NCBI RefSeq assembly: GCF_004341845.1
Contig: NZ_SLVB01000004.1
Location: 523,280 to 587,279 of the forward strand
DNA length: 64,000 nt
From: Novosphingobium sp. PhB165
Lineage (GTDB): Bacteria > Pseudomonadota > Alphaproteobacteria > Sphingomonadales > Sphingomonadaceae
Direction: 5' to 3'
Of the stretch, positions 6,767 to 16,229 are shown in pieces (the first letter of the stretch is position 1; every line of letters starts with the position of its first letter). The notes under the pieces were generated by a model. That model saw nothing but the letters and a program-made list of their open reading frames with translations. It did not search any database and had not been told where the DNA came from. The position numbers and the translations under genes are program-made.

Positions 6767-8062
6767 TTAGAGCGCCTTGGCCAGCTCGTCCCGGAACTTC
6801 GGATCGGCCAGCCCGATCAGCAACTCCGCCCGCTCGCGCAGGGACTTGCCGCGCAAGTTGGCGGCGCCATGCTCGGTGACGATCCAGTGCACATCGTTGC
6901 GCGGCGTCGTCACGGGCCCGTCCAGCTTGGGCACGATGCGGCTCACCGTGCCGCCCAGCGCGGTAGAGCGGCAGGCAATCACTGAAACGCCGCCCTTCGA
7001 GCCATAGGCCCCGCGCACGAAATCCAGCTGGCCACCGGCGGCGGAGAACTGCCGCCCACCCATGAATTCGGAATTGCAGGCGCCCTGCAAGTCCACCTGG
7101 ATCGTCGCGTTGACAGAGACCACCTTGTCGTTGAGCGCGATCACGGCAGGGGCGTTCACCACGTCCACCGGCATCGAATAGACCTCGGGATTGCCGTCCA
7201 TCCAGCGGTAGAACGGCTCATCCCCCATCGCGAAGGAATAGACGGTAAGGCCCGGCTGCGTGGTCTTGAGCCGGTTGGTGACGACTCCGGACTGGGCCAG
7301 CCCGGCCATCGCGGGCGTCAGCAGTTCGGTATGGATGCCAAGATCGCGGCGATTGCCGATGCGGCGGCAGACCGCGGCGGGCAGGTTGCCGATGCCCATC
7401 TGCAGGCAGGCGCCGTCATCGATCAGCTCGGCAATGGAGGCGGCAATCGCCTCGTCCTCCGGCGATCCCGCCGCCTCACCGAAGCAGAGCAGCGGGACGT
7501 GGTTTTCCACGATGGCGGTTACCTCGGAGATGTGGAGCGGGCGCGGGCAGGCGACGCGCGGCATTGCCGGGTTGACCTCCACGATCACGATCCGGGCGCA
7601 ATGCGCGGCCACCGATGTATAGTCGTTCGCCGCGCCGAAGCTGAAATAGCCGTCCGCATCCATCGGCGAGACCGTGAGCACGCAGGCGTCGAGTTCGATC
7701 TCGTCCCGCAGCAGGCGCGCGGACCCGGAGAACGCACAGGGCACGAAGTCGATCAGCGCCTCGGCCGCCGGGTCGGCCTTTATCAGCGCGCGTTCGATGC
7801 CGCTCATGAACAGGCATTGCGGGCGGATGGCACCCAGCAGGTCGCGCCGCAGGATGGTCGATCCGGCATGGACTTGCGAGAGCAGGTACCAGACCCGAAG
7901 GTCGCGCAGCGTGCCGGCCTCGGCCCGGCGGGCGATGGCGGCCAGCAGTGCCGGCGGCTCGCCCACGGCCATGCCCATGGCAAGGTCGCTGTCGCTTTCG
8001 AGCGCCTGCACCGCCATGTCGGCCGTGGTCAGCTTGGCTTGGTAGAGGCTGCGGACATCCAT
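6767..8062 (-). CDS. Acetyl-CoA hydrolase/transferase family protein
   Basis: A 431-residue class of CoA-transferase related to 4-hydroxybutyrate or acetate CoA-transferases. Recognisable parts are MGIGNLPAAVCRR near residue 240, HTELLTPAMAGLAQSG near residue 262 and VVSVNATIQVDLQGACNSE near residue 330. The C-terminal WIVTEHGAANLRGKSLRERA is diagnostic of the family. The acyl substrate cannot be read from sequence. It is monocistronic or heads a unit with the small membrane protein just upstream on the same strand (8113-8553). Confidence 0.87.
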   Translation of the reverse strand: MDVRSLYQAKLTTADMAVQALESDSDLAMGMAVGEPPALLAAIARRAEAGTLRDLRVWYLLSQVHAGSTILRRDLLGAIRPQCLFMSGIERALIKADPAAEALIDFVPCAFSGSARLLRDEIELDACVLTVSPMDADGYFSFGAANDYTSVAAHCARIVIVEVNPAMPRVACPRPLHISEVTAIVENHVPLLCFGEAAGSPEDEAIAASIAELIDDGACLQMGIGNLPAAVCRRIGNRRDLGIHTELLTPAMAGLAQSGVVTNRLKTTQPGLTVYSFAMGDEPFYRWMDGNPEVYSMPVDVVNAPAVIALNDKVVSVNATIQVDLQGACNSEFMGGRQFSAAGGQLDFVRGAYGSKGGVSVIACRSTALGGTVSRIVPKLDGPVTTPRNDVHWIVTEHGAANLRGKSLRERAELLIGLADPKFRDELAKAL

Positions 8063-8112
8063 CGCCCATGGGTCTCACCCCCGGGCGACGAGATCAAGCC
8101 TCGCGAAAATTC

Positions 8113-8553
8113 CTAAACCGCCCGGCCGGACGCGAGATGGCTGCTGAGTTCGCGCAGGGTGGTCGCTGCCGCATCCGTATGGCCTTGCTTGACGGCTTCG
8201 TGCGCCAGCCTGACCTGCTCGGCCATATGGCGGCGCAGGCTGACGGGCACGCCCGCGTCCAGCGTGTGGACCGAGGCGGAGAGCACGCCAAGCTGCACGA
8301 AGGCAAGCTGGCGATCCTCGCTGGTGCCGTCGAGGCGCGCGGCGACGTTGCTTGCCATGATCTCGATGTCGAGCAAGGCCTTGCGGTCGCCATCGGCAAG
8401 GCTGGCGAAACGGGGCGTGGCCGTCATGCCGGTCGCGGCGACATGCGGCCGCGCGACCACTGTGGCGGCGAGCGCGACGCCCGCGATCACCACCAGGGCG
8501 AGGAGGAAGAGAATGGAAGGCTGGCGCAGGGCGCCACGGGGGGCATTGGTCAT
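8113..8553 (-). CDS. Hypothetical single-pass membrane protein
   Basis: A 146-residue protein with one hydrophobic segment (SILFLLALVVIAGVALAA, about residues 12-29) followed by a soluble, helical, presumably periplasmic part. No family recognised. The ATG at 8553 gives the membrane anchor at the N-terminus; a longer reading to 8655 is possible but adds a disordered tail. It is transcribed in the same direction as the CoA-transferase gene about 50 bases downstream. Confidence 0.55.
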   Translation of the reverse strand: MTNAPRGALRQPSILFLLALVVIAGVALAATVVARPHVAATGMTATPRFASLADGDRKALLDIEIMASNVAARLDGTSEDRQLAFVQLGVLSASVHTLDAGVPVSLRRHMAEQVRLAHEAVKQGHTDAAATTLRELSSHLASGRAV

Positions 8554-8700
8554 ACCGTGCAAGGGTCCGGTGGTTGGATCGTTCAAGGGAGGTTGGGGAA
8601 GGGCGTGATGGCGGAAGGTTCGCAAAGGCGCGGCTTGTGCCGCGCGTTTCCGCACCCTATGGCGCTCGTTCGTTCATGAATGCGGGCTATGGGAGCTTCG

Positions 8701-9720
8701 ATGGCCGCCACCAATAAGACCTCTGCGCTGATGGCGCGGGGATGCGAATTTCTCGGCAGCGAATATGCGATCCTGTGCGGCGCCATGTCCTGGGTGTCCG
8801 AACGCAATCTGGTTTCGGCGATCAGCAATGCCGGCGGTTTCGGCGTGATCGCCTGCGGGGCGATGAACCCGGATCTTCTCGACAAGGAGATCGCGGCCAC
8901 GCGCGCCCTGACCGACAAGCCCTTCGGTGTCAACCTCATCACCATGCACCCGCAGCTGTTCGACCTGATCGAGGTCTGCGCGGCGCACAAGGTCAGCCAT
9001 GTTGTGCTCGCGGGCGGCATTCCGCCCAAGGGCAGCGTGGAAGCGATCAAGGCATCGGGCGCCAAGGTGATCTGCTTCGCGCCGACGCTGGCGCTGGGCA
9101 AGAAGCTGCTGCGCTCCGGCGCGGACGCGCTGGTGATCGAGGGCATGGAAGCCGGTGGCCACATCGGCCCGGTCTCGACCTCGGTGCTGGCGCAGGAAAT
9201 CCTGCCCGCGCTCGCCGGCGATCACCTCGTCTTCGTGGCGGGCGGCATCGGCCGGGGCGAGGCGATGGCCGGCTATCTCGAAATGGGCGCGGCGGGCGTG
9301 CAACTCGGCACCCGTTTTGCCTGCGCCACCGAATCGATCGCGCATCCGGACTTCAAGAAGGCCTTCTTCCGCGCTTCGGCCCGCGATGCCGTGGCGTCGG
9401 TGCAGGTCGATCCGCGCCTGCCGGTGATCCCGGTGCGCGCGCTGAAGAACAAGGGCACCGAGGAATTCACCGCCAAGCAGATCGAAGTGGCGCGCCTGCT
9501 GGACGCCGGTGAGGTCGACATGGGTGAGGCCCAGCTCAAGATCGAGCACTTCTGGGCCGGTGCCCTGCGCCGCGCGGTGATCGACGGCGACGTGGAGAAC
9601 GGCTCGATCATGGCGGGCCAGTCGGTCGGCATGGTCAGCAAGGAAGAGCCGGTGACGGACATCATCGCCGCGCTCATGGCCGAATCCGAGACCGCGCTTT
9701 CCAACCGCGCTGCGGCCTGA
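8701..9720 (+). CDS. Nitronate monooxygenase family flavoprotein
   Basis: A 339-residue TIM-barrel FMN protein. The motif [13 protein letters not shown] near residue 150 and the phosphate-binding [21 protein letters not shown] near residue 182 place it in the nitronate monooxygenase/2-nitropropane dioxygenase family. These oxidise nitronates, but many members have other FMN-linked roles. ATG 8701 has GGGAG at a 5-base distance and is chosen over ATG 8680. It is followed by purU 10 bases later and then a VOC gene, so the three form one operon. Confidence 0.87.
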   Translation: MAATNKTSALMARGCEFLGSEYAILCGAMSWVSERNLVSAISNAGGFGVIACGAMNPDLLDKEIAATRALTDKPFGVNLITMHPQLFDLIEVCAAHKVSHVVLAGGIPPKGSVEAIKASGAKVICFAPTLALGKKLLRSGADALVIEGMEAGGHIGPVSTSVLAQEILPALAGDHLVFVAGGIGRGEAMAGYLEMGAAGVQLGTRFACATESIAHPDFKKAFFRASARDAVASVQVDPRLPVIPVRALKNKGTEEFTAKQIEVARLLDAGEVDMGEAQLKIEHFWAGALRRAVIDGDVENGSIMAGQSVGMVSKEEPVTDIIAALMAESETALSNRAAA

Positions 9721-9730
9721 GGATCGACCC

Positions 9731-10585
9731 ATGGCAGAACCGCTGATCCTCGCGCTGTCCTGCGCCGATCGCCCGGGCATCGTTGCCCGGGTGACCGGCT
9801 ACCTCGCGCAAGCGGGGGGCAACATCATCGAGGCGCAGCAGTTCAACGACCTGGATGAAGACAAGTTCTTCATGCGGGTGGCCTTCGATCCCGGTTCGGC
9901 CGATCGCGAGGAAGTGCGCGAGGGCTTCGGCCCCATCGCGCACGAATACGGCATGGCCTGGTCGATGACCCGCCGCGACCGGCCGCGCCGCGTGCTGCTG
10001 ATGGTCAGCAAGTTCGATCACTGCCTGGCCGACCTGCTCTACCGCCTGCGCATCGGCGAGCTGCCGATGGACGTGGTGGGCATCGTCTCCAACCACCCGC
10101 GCGAGGCGATCGATTCGGCGATGATCGGCGACTTGCCGTTCCACTATTTGCCGGTCAGCAAGGACAACAAGTCCGCGCAGGAAGCGCAGGTCCGCGCGCT
10201 GGTGGACGAGACGCGCGCCGAACTGGTGGTGCTGGCGCGCTATATGCAGATCCTCTCGGACGAGATGGCGGCGTTCCTTTCGGGCCGCTGCATCAACATC
10301 CATCACTCGTTCCTGCCGGGCTTCAAGGGTGCCAAGCCCTATCATCAGGCGCATGCGCGCGGGGTGAAGATGATCGGCGCCACGGCGCATTATGTCACGG
10401 CAGACCTCGACGAAGGGCCGATCATCCATCAGGATGTGGAAGCGGTGACTCACGCCGACACGCCCGAGGACATGGTGCGCAAGGGCCGTGACATCGAACG
10501 GCGCGTGCTGGCAGAGGCCGTGCGGCTCCACCTTGAAGATCGCGTCCTGCTCAATGGCGCACGCACGGTGGTGTTCAGAGGATAG
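9731..10585 (+). CDS. purU: Formyltetrahydrofolate deformylase
   Basis: PurU hydrolyses 10-formyl-THF to formate and THF, balancing one-carbon pools. The 284-residue protein has an N-terminal ACT domain ([20 protein letters not shown], about residues 15-35) and a formyltransferase-like catalytic domain with [20 protein letters not shown] near residue 190 and [15 protein letters not shown] near residue 217. The Asn-His-Asp catalytic set of this fold is present. It sits between the nitronate monooxygenase and VOC genes with very short gaps. Confidence 0.95.
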   Translation: MAEPLILALSCADRPGIVARVTGYLAQAGGNIIEAQQFNDLDEDKFFMRVAFDPGSADREEVREGFGPIAHEYGMAWSMTRRDRPRRVLLMVSKFDHCLADLLYRLRIGELPMDVVGIVSNHPREAIDSAMIGDLPFHYLPVSKDNKSAQEAQVRALVDETRAELVVLARYMQILSDEMAAFLSGRCINIHHSFLPGFKGAKPYHQAHARGVKMIGATAHYVTADLDEGPIIHQDVEAVTHADTPEDMVRKGRDIERRVLAEAVRLHLEDRVLLNGARTVVFRG

Positions 10586-10596
10586 GAGAGGTTGCA

Positions 10597-11001
10597 ATGC
10601 AGGTCAGCGGTATCGATCACGTCAATGTCCTGACCGAGGACCTTGAAGGCACCGCGCGGTTCTACGAGGACCTGCTGGGCCTGACGCGCAGCCCCAACTC
10701 GACGGTGGCCTCGCATATCGCCGGCTACTGGATGCGCGATTCGGCGGGCAATGCCATCGTCCACCTTGTCGACCGCACGACGGCCCGGGAACGCTACGAT
10801 GGCTATGTTCCGGGGCTGCCGACCAATGCGCTCCACCACGTGGCGCTGCGCTGCACCGGCTTTGCCGAAATGCGCGCGCGGATAGAGGAGATGGGCGTGC
10901 CGCACCGGGCGATGGAGCATCCCTCGCTGGGTCTGGCGCAGATATTCCTGGTCGATCCCAACGCCGTGAATATCGAACTGAATTTCCCCGGCGCTGCCTA
11001 G
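10597..11001 (+). CDS. VOC (glyoxalase/bleomycin resistance) family protein
   Basis: A 134-residue metalloprotein fold with two beta-alpha-beta-beta-beta units. It starts VSGIDHVNVLTEDLEGTARF, with the first metal His in DHVNV, and has LHHVALRCTGFAEM and a C-terminal DPNAVNIELNF carrying the usual Glu. Substrate unknown; dioxygenases, glyoxalases and isomerases share this fold. It starts 12 bases after purU and is the last gene of that operon. Confidence 0.85.
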   Translation: MQVSGIDHVNVLTEDLEGTARFYEDLLGLTRSPNSTVASHIAGYWMRDSAGNAIVHLVDRTTARERYDGYVPGLPTNALHHVALRCTGFAEMRARIEEMGVPHRAMEHPSLGLAQIFLVDPNAVNIELNFPGAA

Positions 11002-11154
11002 GCGGCTGGTGGAGTTGGCTGCCAGCACCCGGCCAACTGGGCGAATGCGGCATCCACCCAGTGCGCGAGTGGCGTTCCTGCGTTGGTCCTGAGCTGAAGG
11101 CGCCCGTTGTAGGGCGCGGCGCTGGCTTCCGGGTCGCCCCGTCATCTCCTTCAC

Positions 11155-11234
11155 CCGCTCAGGCTGAGCTTGTCGAAGCCCCTGCGGGCGAGGCGCGAGG
11201 TGTCCATCCTTCGACAAGCTCAGGATGAGCGGAG
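11155..11234. repeat. Extragenic repeat, family C inverted pair
   Basis: CCGCTCAGGCTGAGCTTGTC at the left and its counterpart CCTTCGACAAGCTCAGGATG at the right form an inverted pair around about 35 bases. It lies between the convergent VOC gene and the phosphatase-like gene. The rest of 11002-11307 holds only the tandem repeat below and no gene that I can support. Confidence 0.75.
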
Positions 11235-11240
11235 TGGGTG

Positions 11241-11280
11241 GGGAGAGGGAGAGGGAGAGGGAGAGGGAGAGGGAGAGAGA
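11241..11280. repeat. Hexanucleotide tandem repeat (GAGAGG)n
   Basis: About six units of a purine-only hexamer, all G and A on the plus strand, fill 11241-11280. It is outside coding sequence, 28 bases past the 3' end of the phosphatase-like gene. Such runs are prone to slippage and can adopt triplex structure. No function can be read from it. Confidence 0.85.
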
Positions 11281-11307
11281 GTCTCACCGTACTCCGCGAA
11301 GCGTCCC

Positions 11308-11763
11308 CTAATCCCCGGCGATGAAGCGTGCCCAGACGGGCGCGTCGTTGTGGGAATTCGTCTCCGGCTCCCACTGGACGCGCATCAGGTCGCGGGCCTC
11401 GGTTTCTGGCATGCCCCGCGTGCGGTTCCAGCGATAGAGAAAGGCGGAAACCCGCCAGTTGAAGATGCAATGGACGTGCACCGGCACCTCTCCCGCGTCT
11501 GCCATCGCAGCTTCGAAGGCAGCGAAGTGACTCTCGCCCGGCGCGTCGAAGGGGACCGGAATGTGCACGTAATCGATCCCGACTGCCGCCAGCTCGGCCG
11601 CCTCGCCGGGCAGGGCATCGGGATGGTCGGCCAGCGCAAGGTTGATCACCCGCCGCACGCCCAGCGCGGCCAACCGGCCCGGATCACCCTCGACCAGCTT
11701 GCCCGATGTGGTGAGGCGCGCGTCGATGCGCTGCCAGCAGGCGATGTCCTTGGGGTCGTCCAT
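11308..11763 (-). CDS. Tyrosine phosphatase-like protein (DUF442 type)
   Basis: A 151-residue protein with a phosphatase-like core. The P-loop equivalent VHVHCIFNWRVSAF near residue 95 has Cys and Arg separated by four residues, as in the DUF442/beta-lactamase-hydrolase-like group rather than the CX5R of classical phosphatases. The leader RLTTSGKLVEGDPGRLAALG and VRRVINLALADHP match that group. Substrate unknown. It is divergent from a dienelactone hydrolase gene. The downstream side ends in repeats. Confidence 0.7.
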   Translation of the reverse strand: MDDPKDIACWQRIDARLTTSGKLVEGDPGRLAALGVRRVINLALADHPDALPGEAAELAAVGIDYVHIPVPFDAPGESHFAAFEAAMADAGEVPVHVHCIFNWRVSAFLYRWNRTRGMPETEARDLMRVQWEPETNSHNDAPVWARFIAGD

Positions 11764-11874
11764 CGATTCCGTGCCTTTCGTGAAGGAGGGGACTCGCCAT
11801 GCGTCATGATGGTCGCTAGCCTGAATTCCATCCCGAAAACAACTGCGGCCGGGTAACTATGGAGCATCCGTTCG

Positions 11875-12753
11875 ATGTGTGACGACTTCACCGCTCTGGC
11901 CGAAGACGAGAACCTGAAACGCCGCGGGCTCGACCGCCGCACGTTTGCCGCGCTGGGCGCCAGCGCCGCGCTGGCCGGGTGCACGGGGGGCAGCATCCTG
12001 CCCAAGACCGGCGGCAGCGGCGTCAAGGAGAAGATGGTTTCGATCACCACCACCGACGGTGTGGCCGACGCTTTCTTCGTCCATCCCGGCAAGGGCGCGC
12101 ATCCCGGGATCATCATGTGGCCCGACATTGCCGGCCTGCGCGAGGCGATGAAGATCATGGCCCGCACGCTCGCGGCAGAGGGCTACGCGGTGCTATGCGT
12201 GAACCCCTATTATCGCGGCGGCCCGGCCCCGACGTTCGAGAGCTTCTCGGACTACCGCACGCCTGAGGGGCAGGCCAAGGTCGCCCCGCTGCGCGCCGCG
12301 CTCAAGCCCGAGGCGATCACGCGCGATGCGCGGGCCTATGTCGCCTTCCTGCTGGGCGATCCGGCGGTCGACACCAAGCGCGGCATCGGCAGCAACGGCT
12401 ATTGCATGGGCGGCCCCTTCACCGTGCGCGCCGCCGCTGCCGAGCCGGACCATGTGCGCGCCGCCGCCTCGCTCCACGGCGCCGGGCTGGTCACGGCCGA
12501 TCCCGACAGCCCGCACCGCCTGATCGCAAAGACGCAGGCCTCGTTCCTCTTCGCCATCGCCCGCAACGACGATGCCAGCCAGCCCAACCAGAAGACCGAC
12601 CTGAAACAGGCCGCCGAGGCTGCGAACCGCGCTGCCGAAGTGGAGGTCTATCCCGCCGACCATGGCTGGTGCGTGCCCGATTCCCCCTCGTGGGACCCGG
12701 ACGCGGCGGACAAGGCGTGGCAGCGGATGCTGGCGCTCTACGCGACGCTGTAA
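11875..12753 (+). CDS. Dienelactone hydrolase family protein, probably exported
   Basis: A 292-residue alpha/beta hydrolase. A twin-arginine-like leader ([20 protein letters not shown], residues 16-35) is followed by a Cys, which suggests Tat export and possibly a lipoprotein. The nucleophile elbow GSNGYCMGG near residue 178 has Cys in place of Ser, as in dienelactone hydrolases, and the C-terminal DHGWC carries the catalytic His. The Asp is likely in AIARNDD. Natural substrate unknown. Confidence 0.83.
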   Translation: MCDDFTALAEDENLKRRGLDRRTFAALGASAALAGCTGGSILPKTGGSGVKEKMVSITTTDGVADAFFVHPGKGAHPGIIMWPDIAGLREAMKIMARTLAAEGYAVLCVNPYYRGGPAPTFESFSDYRTPEGQAKVAPLRAALKPEAITRDARAYVAFLLGDPAVDTKRGIGSNGYCMGGPFTVRAAAAEPDHVRAAASLHGAGLVTADPDSPHRLIAKTQASFLFAIARNDDASQPNQKTDLKQAAEAANRAAEVEVYPADHGWCVPDSPSWDPDAADKAWQRMLALYATL

Positions 12754-12826
12754 ACCGCTCCGAGACAGGAAGGGATACTGGAAAGCGGGGGCCGCTTCTC
12801 CCATATTCGGGCGCAAGGAGAAGCCG

Positions 12827-13231
12827 ATGACCGACAAGATCCATCTCACCGAAGAACAATGGCGCGAAAAGCTGAGCCCCGAGCAGTACCAGGTGCTGCG
12901 CCAGTCCGGGACCGAGCGCGCCTTCACCGGCAAATACGAAAGCAACAAGGCAGAGGGCATGTACTTCTGCGCCGGCTGCGGGGCGCCGCTGTTCTCGTCG
13001 GAAACCAAGTACAATTCGGGCTCGGGCTGGCCGAGCTACACCGCGCCCGTCAACGCCGAGGCGGTTGACGAGCACCGGGACGTGTCGCACGGCATGGTCC
13101 GTACCGAAGTGCGCTGCGCCAAGTGCGAAGGCCACCTTGGTCACATGTTCCCGGATGGTCCCGGGCCCTCGGGCCTGCGCTACTGCATCAACAGTGCCTC
13201 GCTGGACTTCAAGCCCGAGGATGAGGGCTGA
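12827..13231 (+). CDS. msrB: Peptide-methionine (R)-S-oxide reductase MsrB
   Basis: MsrB reduces methionine-R-sulfoxide in proteins. The 134-residue protein contains two zinc CxxC pairs (CAGCG near residue 46 and CAKCEG near residue 95), GSGWPSY, the signature [11 protein letters not shown] and the catalytic Cys in [11 protein letters not shown] near residue 122. ATG 12827 has CAAGGAGAAG just upstream. Length is normal for a stand-alone MsrB, and there is no leader, so it is cytosolic. Confidence 0.96.
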   Translation: MTDKIHLTEEQWREKLSPEQYQVLRQSGTERAFTGKYESNKAEGMYFCAGCGAPLFSSETKYNSGSGWPSYTAPVNAEAVDEHRDVSHGMVRTEVRCAKCEGHLGHMFPDGPGPSGLRYCINSASLDFKPEDEG

Positions 13232-13315
13232 GGTTTTGGGGTGTTGCGGGGGAGCGGCTGAAACTGGCACGCCCCATGGCAGCAATGCGGTAGATACGGT
13301 GGACCAATAGCACCT

Positions 13316-13399
13316 CGTCGCCCCCGCGAAGGCGGGGGCCCCGCTGCCTTTTCGCTACGCCTCAAGAAAAGCGGGGTCCCCGCCTGCGCGGGGACGACG
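13316..13399. repeat. Family A palindrome (copy 3)
   Basis: Inverted GC-rich arms with a short spacer, in the gap between the convergent msrB and PBP1A genes. The right arm has one change (CGCCTGCGCGGGG) relative to the other copies. Confidence 0.85.
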
Positions 13400-13450
13400 C
13401 GGTTTTGTTTCGCAAGAAGGGTGCGGGCGCATTCAGCCTCACGCCCAAAC

Positions 13451-13480
13451 AAAAAAGGGACCGGAAATCCGGTCCCTTTC
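13451..13480 (-). terminator. Rho-independent terminator of the PBP1A gene
   Basis: On the minus strand the stem AAGGGACCGGA pairs with TCCGGTCCCTT and is followed by six T. It lies 16 bases beyond the PBP1A stop codon. Confidence 0.9.
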
Positions 13481-13495
13481 TCGTATCGATCGGCC

Positions 13496-15751
13496 TCAGA
13501 CGCCCGGTGTACGCACCGGAGAGGGCGTTCGGGTCGCGCTGGGCCGCGCGGCGCCGGATCCCTGTCCGCCGCGTGCGCTGTCATCCGGCGCGGGGCGGCC
13601 GGTGGCGCGGCTGAGGAAGTCATCGTTGGCGGCCGGCGGAGCGCCGCCCCCCGGTGCGCGCGGCGCGCGCTCGGGCGGTGAGCCCGGCGCCGCTCCCGGA
13701 GCGGCAGCGCCGCCGGGGCCGTAGTCCGGCATCTGCGGCGTGCCCGGACCGGGGCCGGGGCCGACGGTGCCGTCTTCGTAGCGCGGCTGGCCGTCGCCCT
13801 GATCGTTCGCGCCGGGGTGCACCACATTGCCGTTCTCGTCGACGTAATAGTAGTCGTCCGGGCTGCCTTGCAGGGCCTCGTCGTCGGGTTCCAGCTGCCA
13901 TTCGGGCAGCTTGACCTCGGTCTGGAACTGCTCGACCGGGCGGCCGGCGACGGCGACCTTCATGTAATCGGCAAAGGCGCGCGCCGGGGCGTGGCCGCCG
14001 GAGAGGCCGGGAACCGGGTGGGCATCGTCGCGGCCCATCCATACGCCGGTGGTGATGCCGCTGGAGAAGCCGAGGAACCAGCCGTCCTTGTTCGAGCTGG
14101 TGGTGCCGGTCTTGCCTGCGACCGGACGGCCGATCTGCGCGGCGCGGCCGGTGCCGGTGGCAACGGTGGTCTGCAGCAGGTCGGTAATGCCGGCAGCGAC
14201 GTTCGGCGGCACGAGGACCTGACCGCGCACCGACTTGTGCTCGTAGAGCACCTGGCCGGACGTGGTGGTGACCTTGACGATACCATAAGGCTCGACCGAG
14301 GTGCCGCCTGCCGAGATCGCTGCGAAAGCGCGCGTCATGTCGATCACGCGCACTTCCGACGTGCCAAGCACCATCGCGGGCTTGGTGTTGATCGGGGTGC
14401 TGATGCCGAAGCGGCGCGCCATCGAGGCGACGGTGCCGAAGCCCACTTCGTTGCCGAGCTGCGCGGCCACCGTGTTCTTCGAATAGGCGAAGGCGGTGCG
14501 CACGTCGATCTGGCCGGCGAAGTTGCGGCCGTCGTTCTGCGGGCTCCATCCGTCGATGGTGACGGGTTCGTCCATCACCCGGTCGTCGGGCGTGTAGCCG
14601 GCTTCCAGCGCGGAAAGGTAGACGAACAGCTTCCACGCAGAGCCGGGCTGGCGCACGGCATTGGTGGCGCGGTTATAGTTCGAATTCACGTAGTCGGTGC
14701 CGCCGACCATGGCCAGGACGGCACCGTCGCGGTCAAGGCTGACCAGCGCGCCCTGTGCGCCCTGCGGCGCATTGGCGGCGATCGAGCTGGTCGCGGCCTG
14801 CTGCATCTTCGGGTCGAGCGTGGTCCAGACCTCGATCGGCTCGTTGGTATCGGGCAGCAGCGTGTCGAGCTGGGGGAGGGCCCAGTCGGTGAAGTAGCGG
14901 ACCGAGTTCTGGCCCTTTTCATGGTTCACGGCGACATCGGCGATGTCCGCCTTGTCGGCCTCTTCCTGCGTGATCGCGCCGTTCTTGACCATCAGGCCCA
15001 GCACGACTTCGCCGCGACCCTTGGCCGCATCGAGGTCCGCCGTGGGCGAATAGTTCGAAGGCGCCTTCACCAGACCGGCGATGATCGCGGCCTCGGCGGT
15101 CGAGAGTTCGGTGGCCGGGTGGCCGAAGAACTTGCGGCTGGCCGCGTCGATGCCATAGGCGCCGCCGCCGAAATAGACCTTGTTGAGGTAGAGTTCGAGG
15201 ATCTGGTCCTTGGTGAACTTGCGCTCCAGCGCCAGCGCCAGCACGGCTTCGCGCACCTTGCGGCCCATCGAGCGGCTGTTGTTCAGGAACACGTTGCGCG
15301 CGAGCTGCTGGGTGATCGTGGAGGTCGCCTTGGCGCGGCCGCCGGTGGTCAGCGAGACATAGACCGCGCGGACAAGGCCGAGCGCGTCGACACCGACGTG
15401 ATCGCGGAAGCGGCGGTCCTCAACCGAAACCATGGCGCCGCGCATGACGGGCGGAATCTCGTTATAGGACAGCCACTTGCCATAGCTCGGCCCGAGCGAG
15501 ACGAGTTCGCTGCCATCGCGCGCACGCACGACGATCATCTGGCCGTTCTGGCTGCTCTTGAGGGCGTCGAAAGCGGGCAACTGGCTCATCGTCACGGCAA
15601 CGGCGGTGCCGATGCCGATGGCGGCCAGCAACGTCAGCGCTCCCCCCCACACGAGCACGCGCCGCACGAGGCGACCGAAGAACGACGATTCTTTCGGATT
15701 CGAGGAGGAGGGCCCGCCGGACGAGCGGCTCCGGCCGGTATTCTTGGCCAT
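13496..15751 (-). CDS. mrcA: Penicillin-binding protein 1A (bifunctional glycosyltransferase/transpeptidase)
   Basis: A 751-residue class A PBP that polymerises and cross-links peptidoglycan from the inner membrane. One membrane segment is at about residues 31-53. The glycosyltransferase-51 domain shows EDRRFRDHVG (111-120), STITQQLARN (144-153) and RKVREAVLALALERKF (164-179). The transpeptidase domain has the nucleophile in SAWK (371-374), SKN (424-426) and KTGT (547-550). The C-terminal 120 residues are disordered, rich in Pro, Gly and Ala, and end TRTPSPVRTPGV. A terminator follows at 13451. Confidence 0.95.
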   Translation of the reverse strand: MAKNTGRSRSSGGPSSSNPKESSFFGRLVRRVLVWGGALTLLAAIGIGTAVAVTMSQLPAFDALKSSQNGQMIVVRARDGSELVSLGPSYGKWLSYNEIPPVMRGAMVSVEDRRFRDHVGVDALGLVRAVYVSLTTGGRAKATSTITQQLARNVFLNNSRSMGRKVREAVLALALERKFTKDQILELYLNKVYFGGGAYGIDAASRKFFGHPATELSTAEAAIIAGLVKAPSNYSPTADLDAAKGRGEVVLGLMVKNGAITQEEADKADIADVAVNHEKGQNSVRYFTDWALPQLDTLLPDTNEPIEVWTTLDPKMQQAATSSIAANAPQGAQGALVSLDRDGAVLAMVGGTDYVNSNYNRATNAVRQPGSAWKLFVYLSALEAGYTPDDRVMDEPVTIDGWSPQNDGRNFAGQIDVRTAFAYSKNTVAAQLGNEVGFGTVASMARRFGISTPINTKPAMVLGTSEVRVIDMTRAFAAISAGGTSVEPYGIVKVTTTSGQVLYEHKSVRGQVLVPPNVAAGITDLLQTTVATGTGRAAQIGRPVAGKTGTTSSNKDGWFLGFSSGITTGVWMGRDDAHPVPGLSGGHAPARAFADYMKVAVAGRPVEQFQTEVKLPEWQLEPDDEALQGSPDDYYYVDENGNVVHPGANDQGDGQPRYEDGTVGPGPGPGTPQMPDYGPGGAAAPGAAPGSPPERAPRAPGGGAPPAANDDFLSRATGRPAPDDSARGGQGSGAARPSATRTPSPVRTPGV

Positions 15752-15926
15752 TTTCTAGGTGCAGATCCCTTATGTGGACCGGGCGGTCCGAGCGCTCTCT
15801 ACCCCATGGACGCGGGTTTTGTAACCCGAGGTTAACGGGGCGCGTTCCGATTTCCTGGGGATGCCTTGGAACGCCCGGATTCCGTGGCGCTGGAACTGCG
15901 CAGCGGCCGGTGGCAGAAGGGCGCGC

Positions 15927-16229
15927 ATGGCTCATTATCTGCTCACCTATCACCTCGCCGCCGACTATCTCGACCGGCGCCCGGAATTTCGCGGCGCGCA
16001 TCTGGCGCTGGCCTGGGCCGCCGCCGAGCGCGGCGAACTGCTGCTGGGCGGCGCTATCGAGGATCCGGTCGATGCCGCCATGTTGCTGTTCGCAGGCGCG
16101 GGACCGGAAGCGGCCGAGGCATTCGCCGCGGCCGATCCCTATGTGACGGAGGGGCTGGTGCAGCGCTGGACCGTGCGCCGCTGGAACACCGTGGTGGGTT
16201 CGCAGGCGGCGAATCCGGCCCATCCATGA
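15927..16229 (+). CDS. YciI-like protein
   Basis: A 100-residue ferredoxin-like protein of the YCII family. It starts MAHYLLTYHLAADYLDRRPE and has LLLGGAIEDP and FAAADPYVTEGLVQRWTVRRW, the family pattern including the DPY segment. The start has GAAGGG 5 bases upstream. Its stop overlaps the start of the next gene (ATGA at 16226-16229). A second YciI-like protein is inside the his operon at 31533. Function in the family is largely unknown. Confidence 0.83.
   Translation: MAHYLLTYHLAADYLDRRPEFRGAHLALAWAAAERGELLLGGAIEDPVDAAMLLFAGAGPEAAEAFAAADPYVTEGLVQRWTVRRWNTVVGSQAANPAHP

Noticed and set aside
13817..15835. A 672-codon plus-strand frame
   Set aside because: Antisense shadow of PBP1A, whose catalytic motifs are all present on the minus strand.
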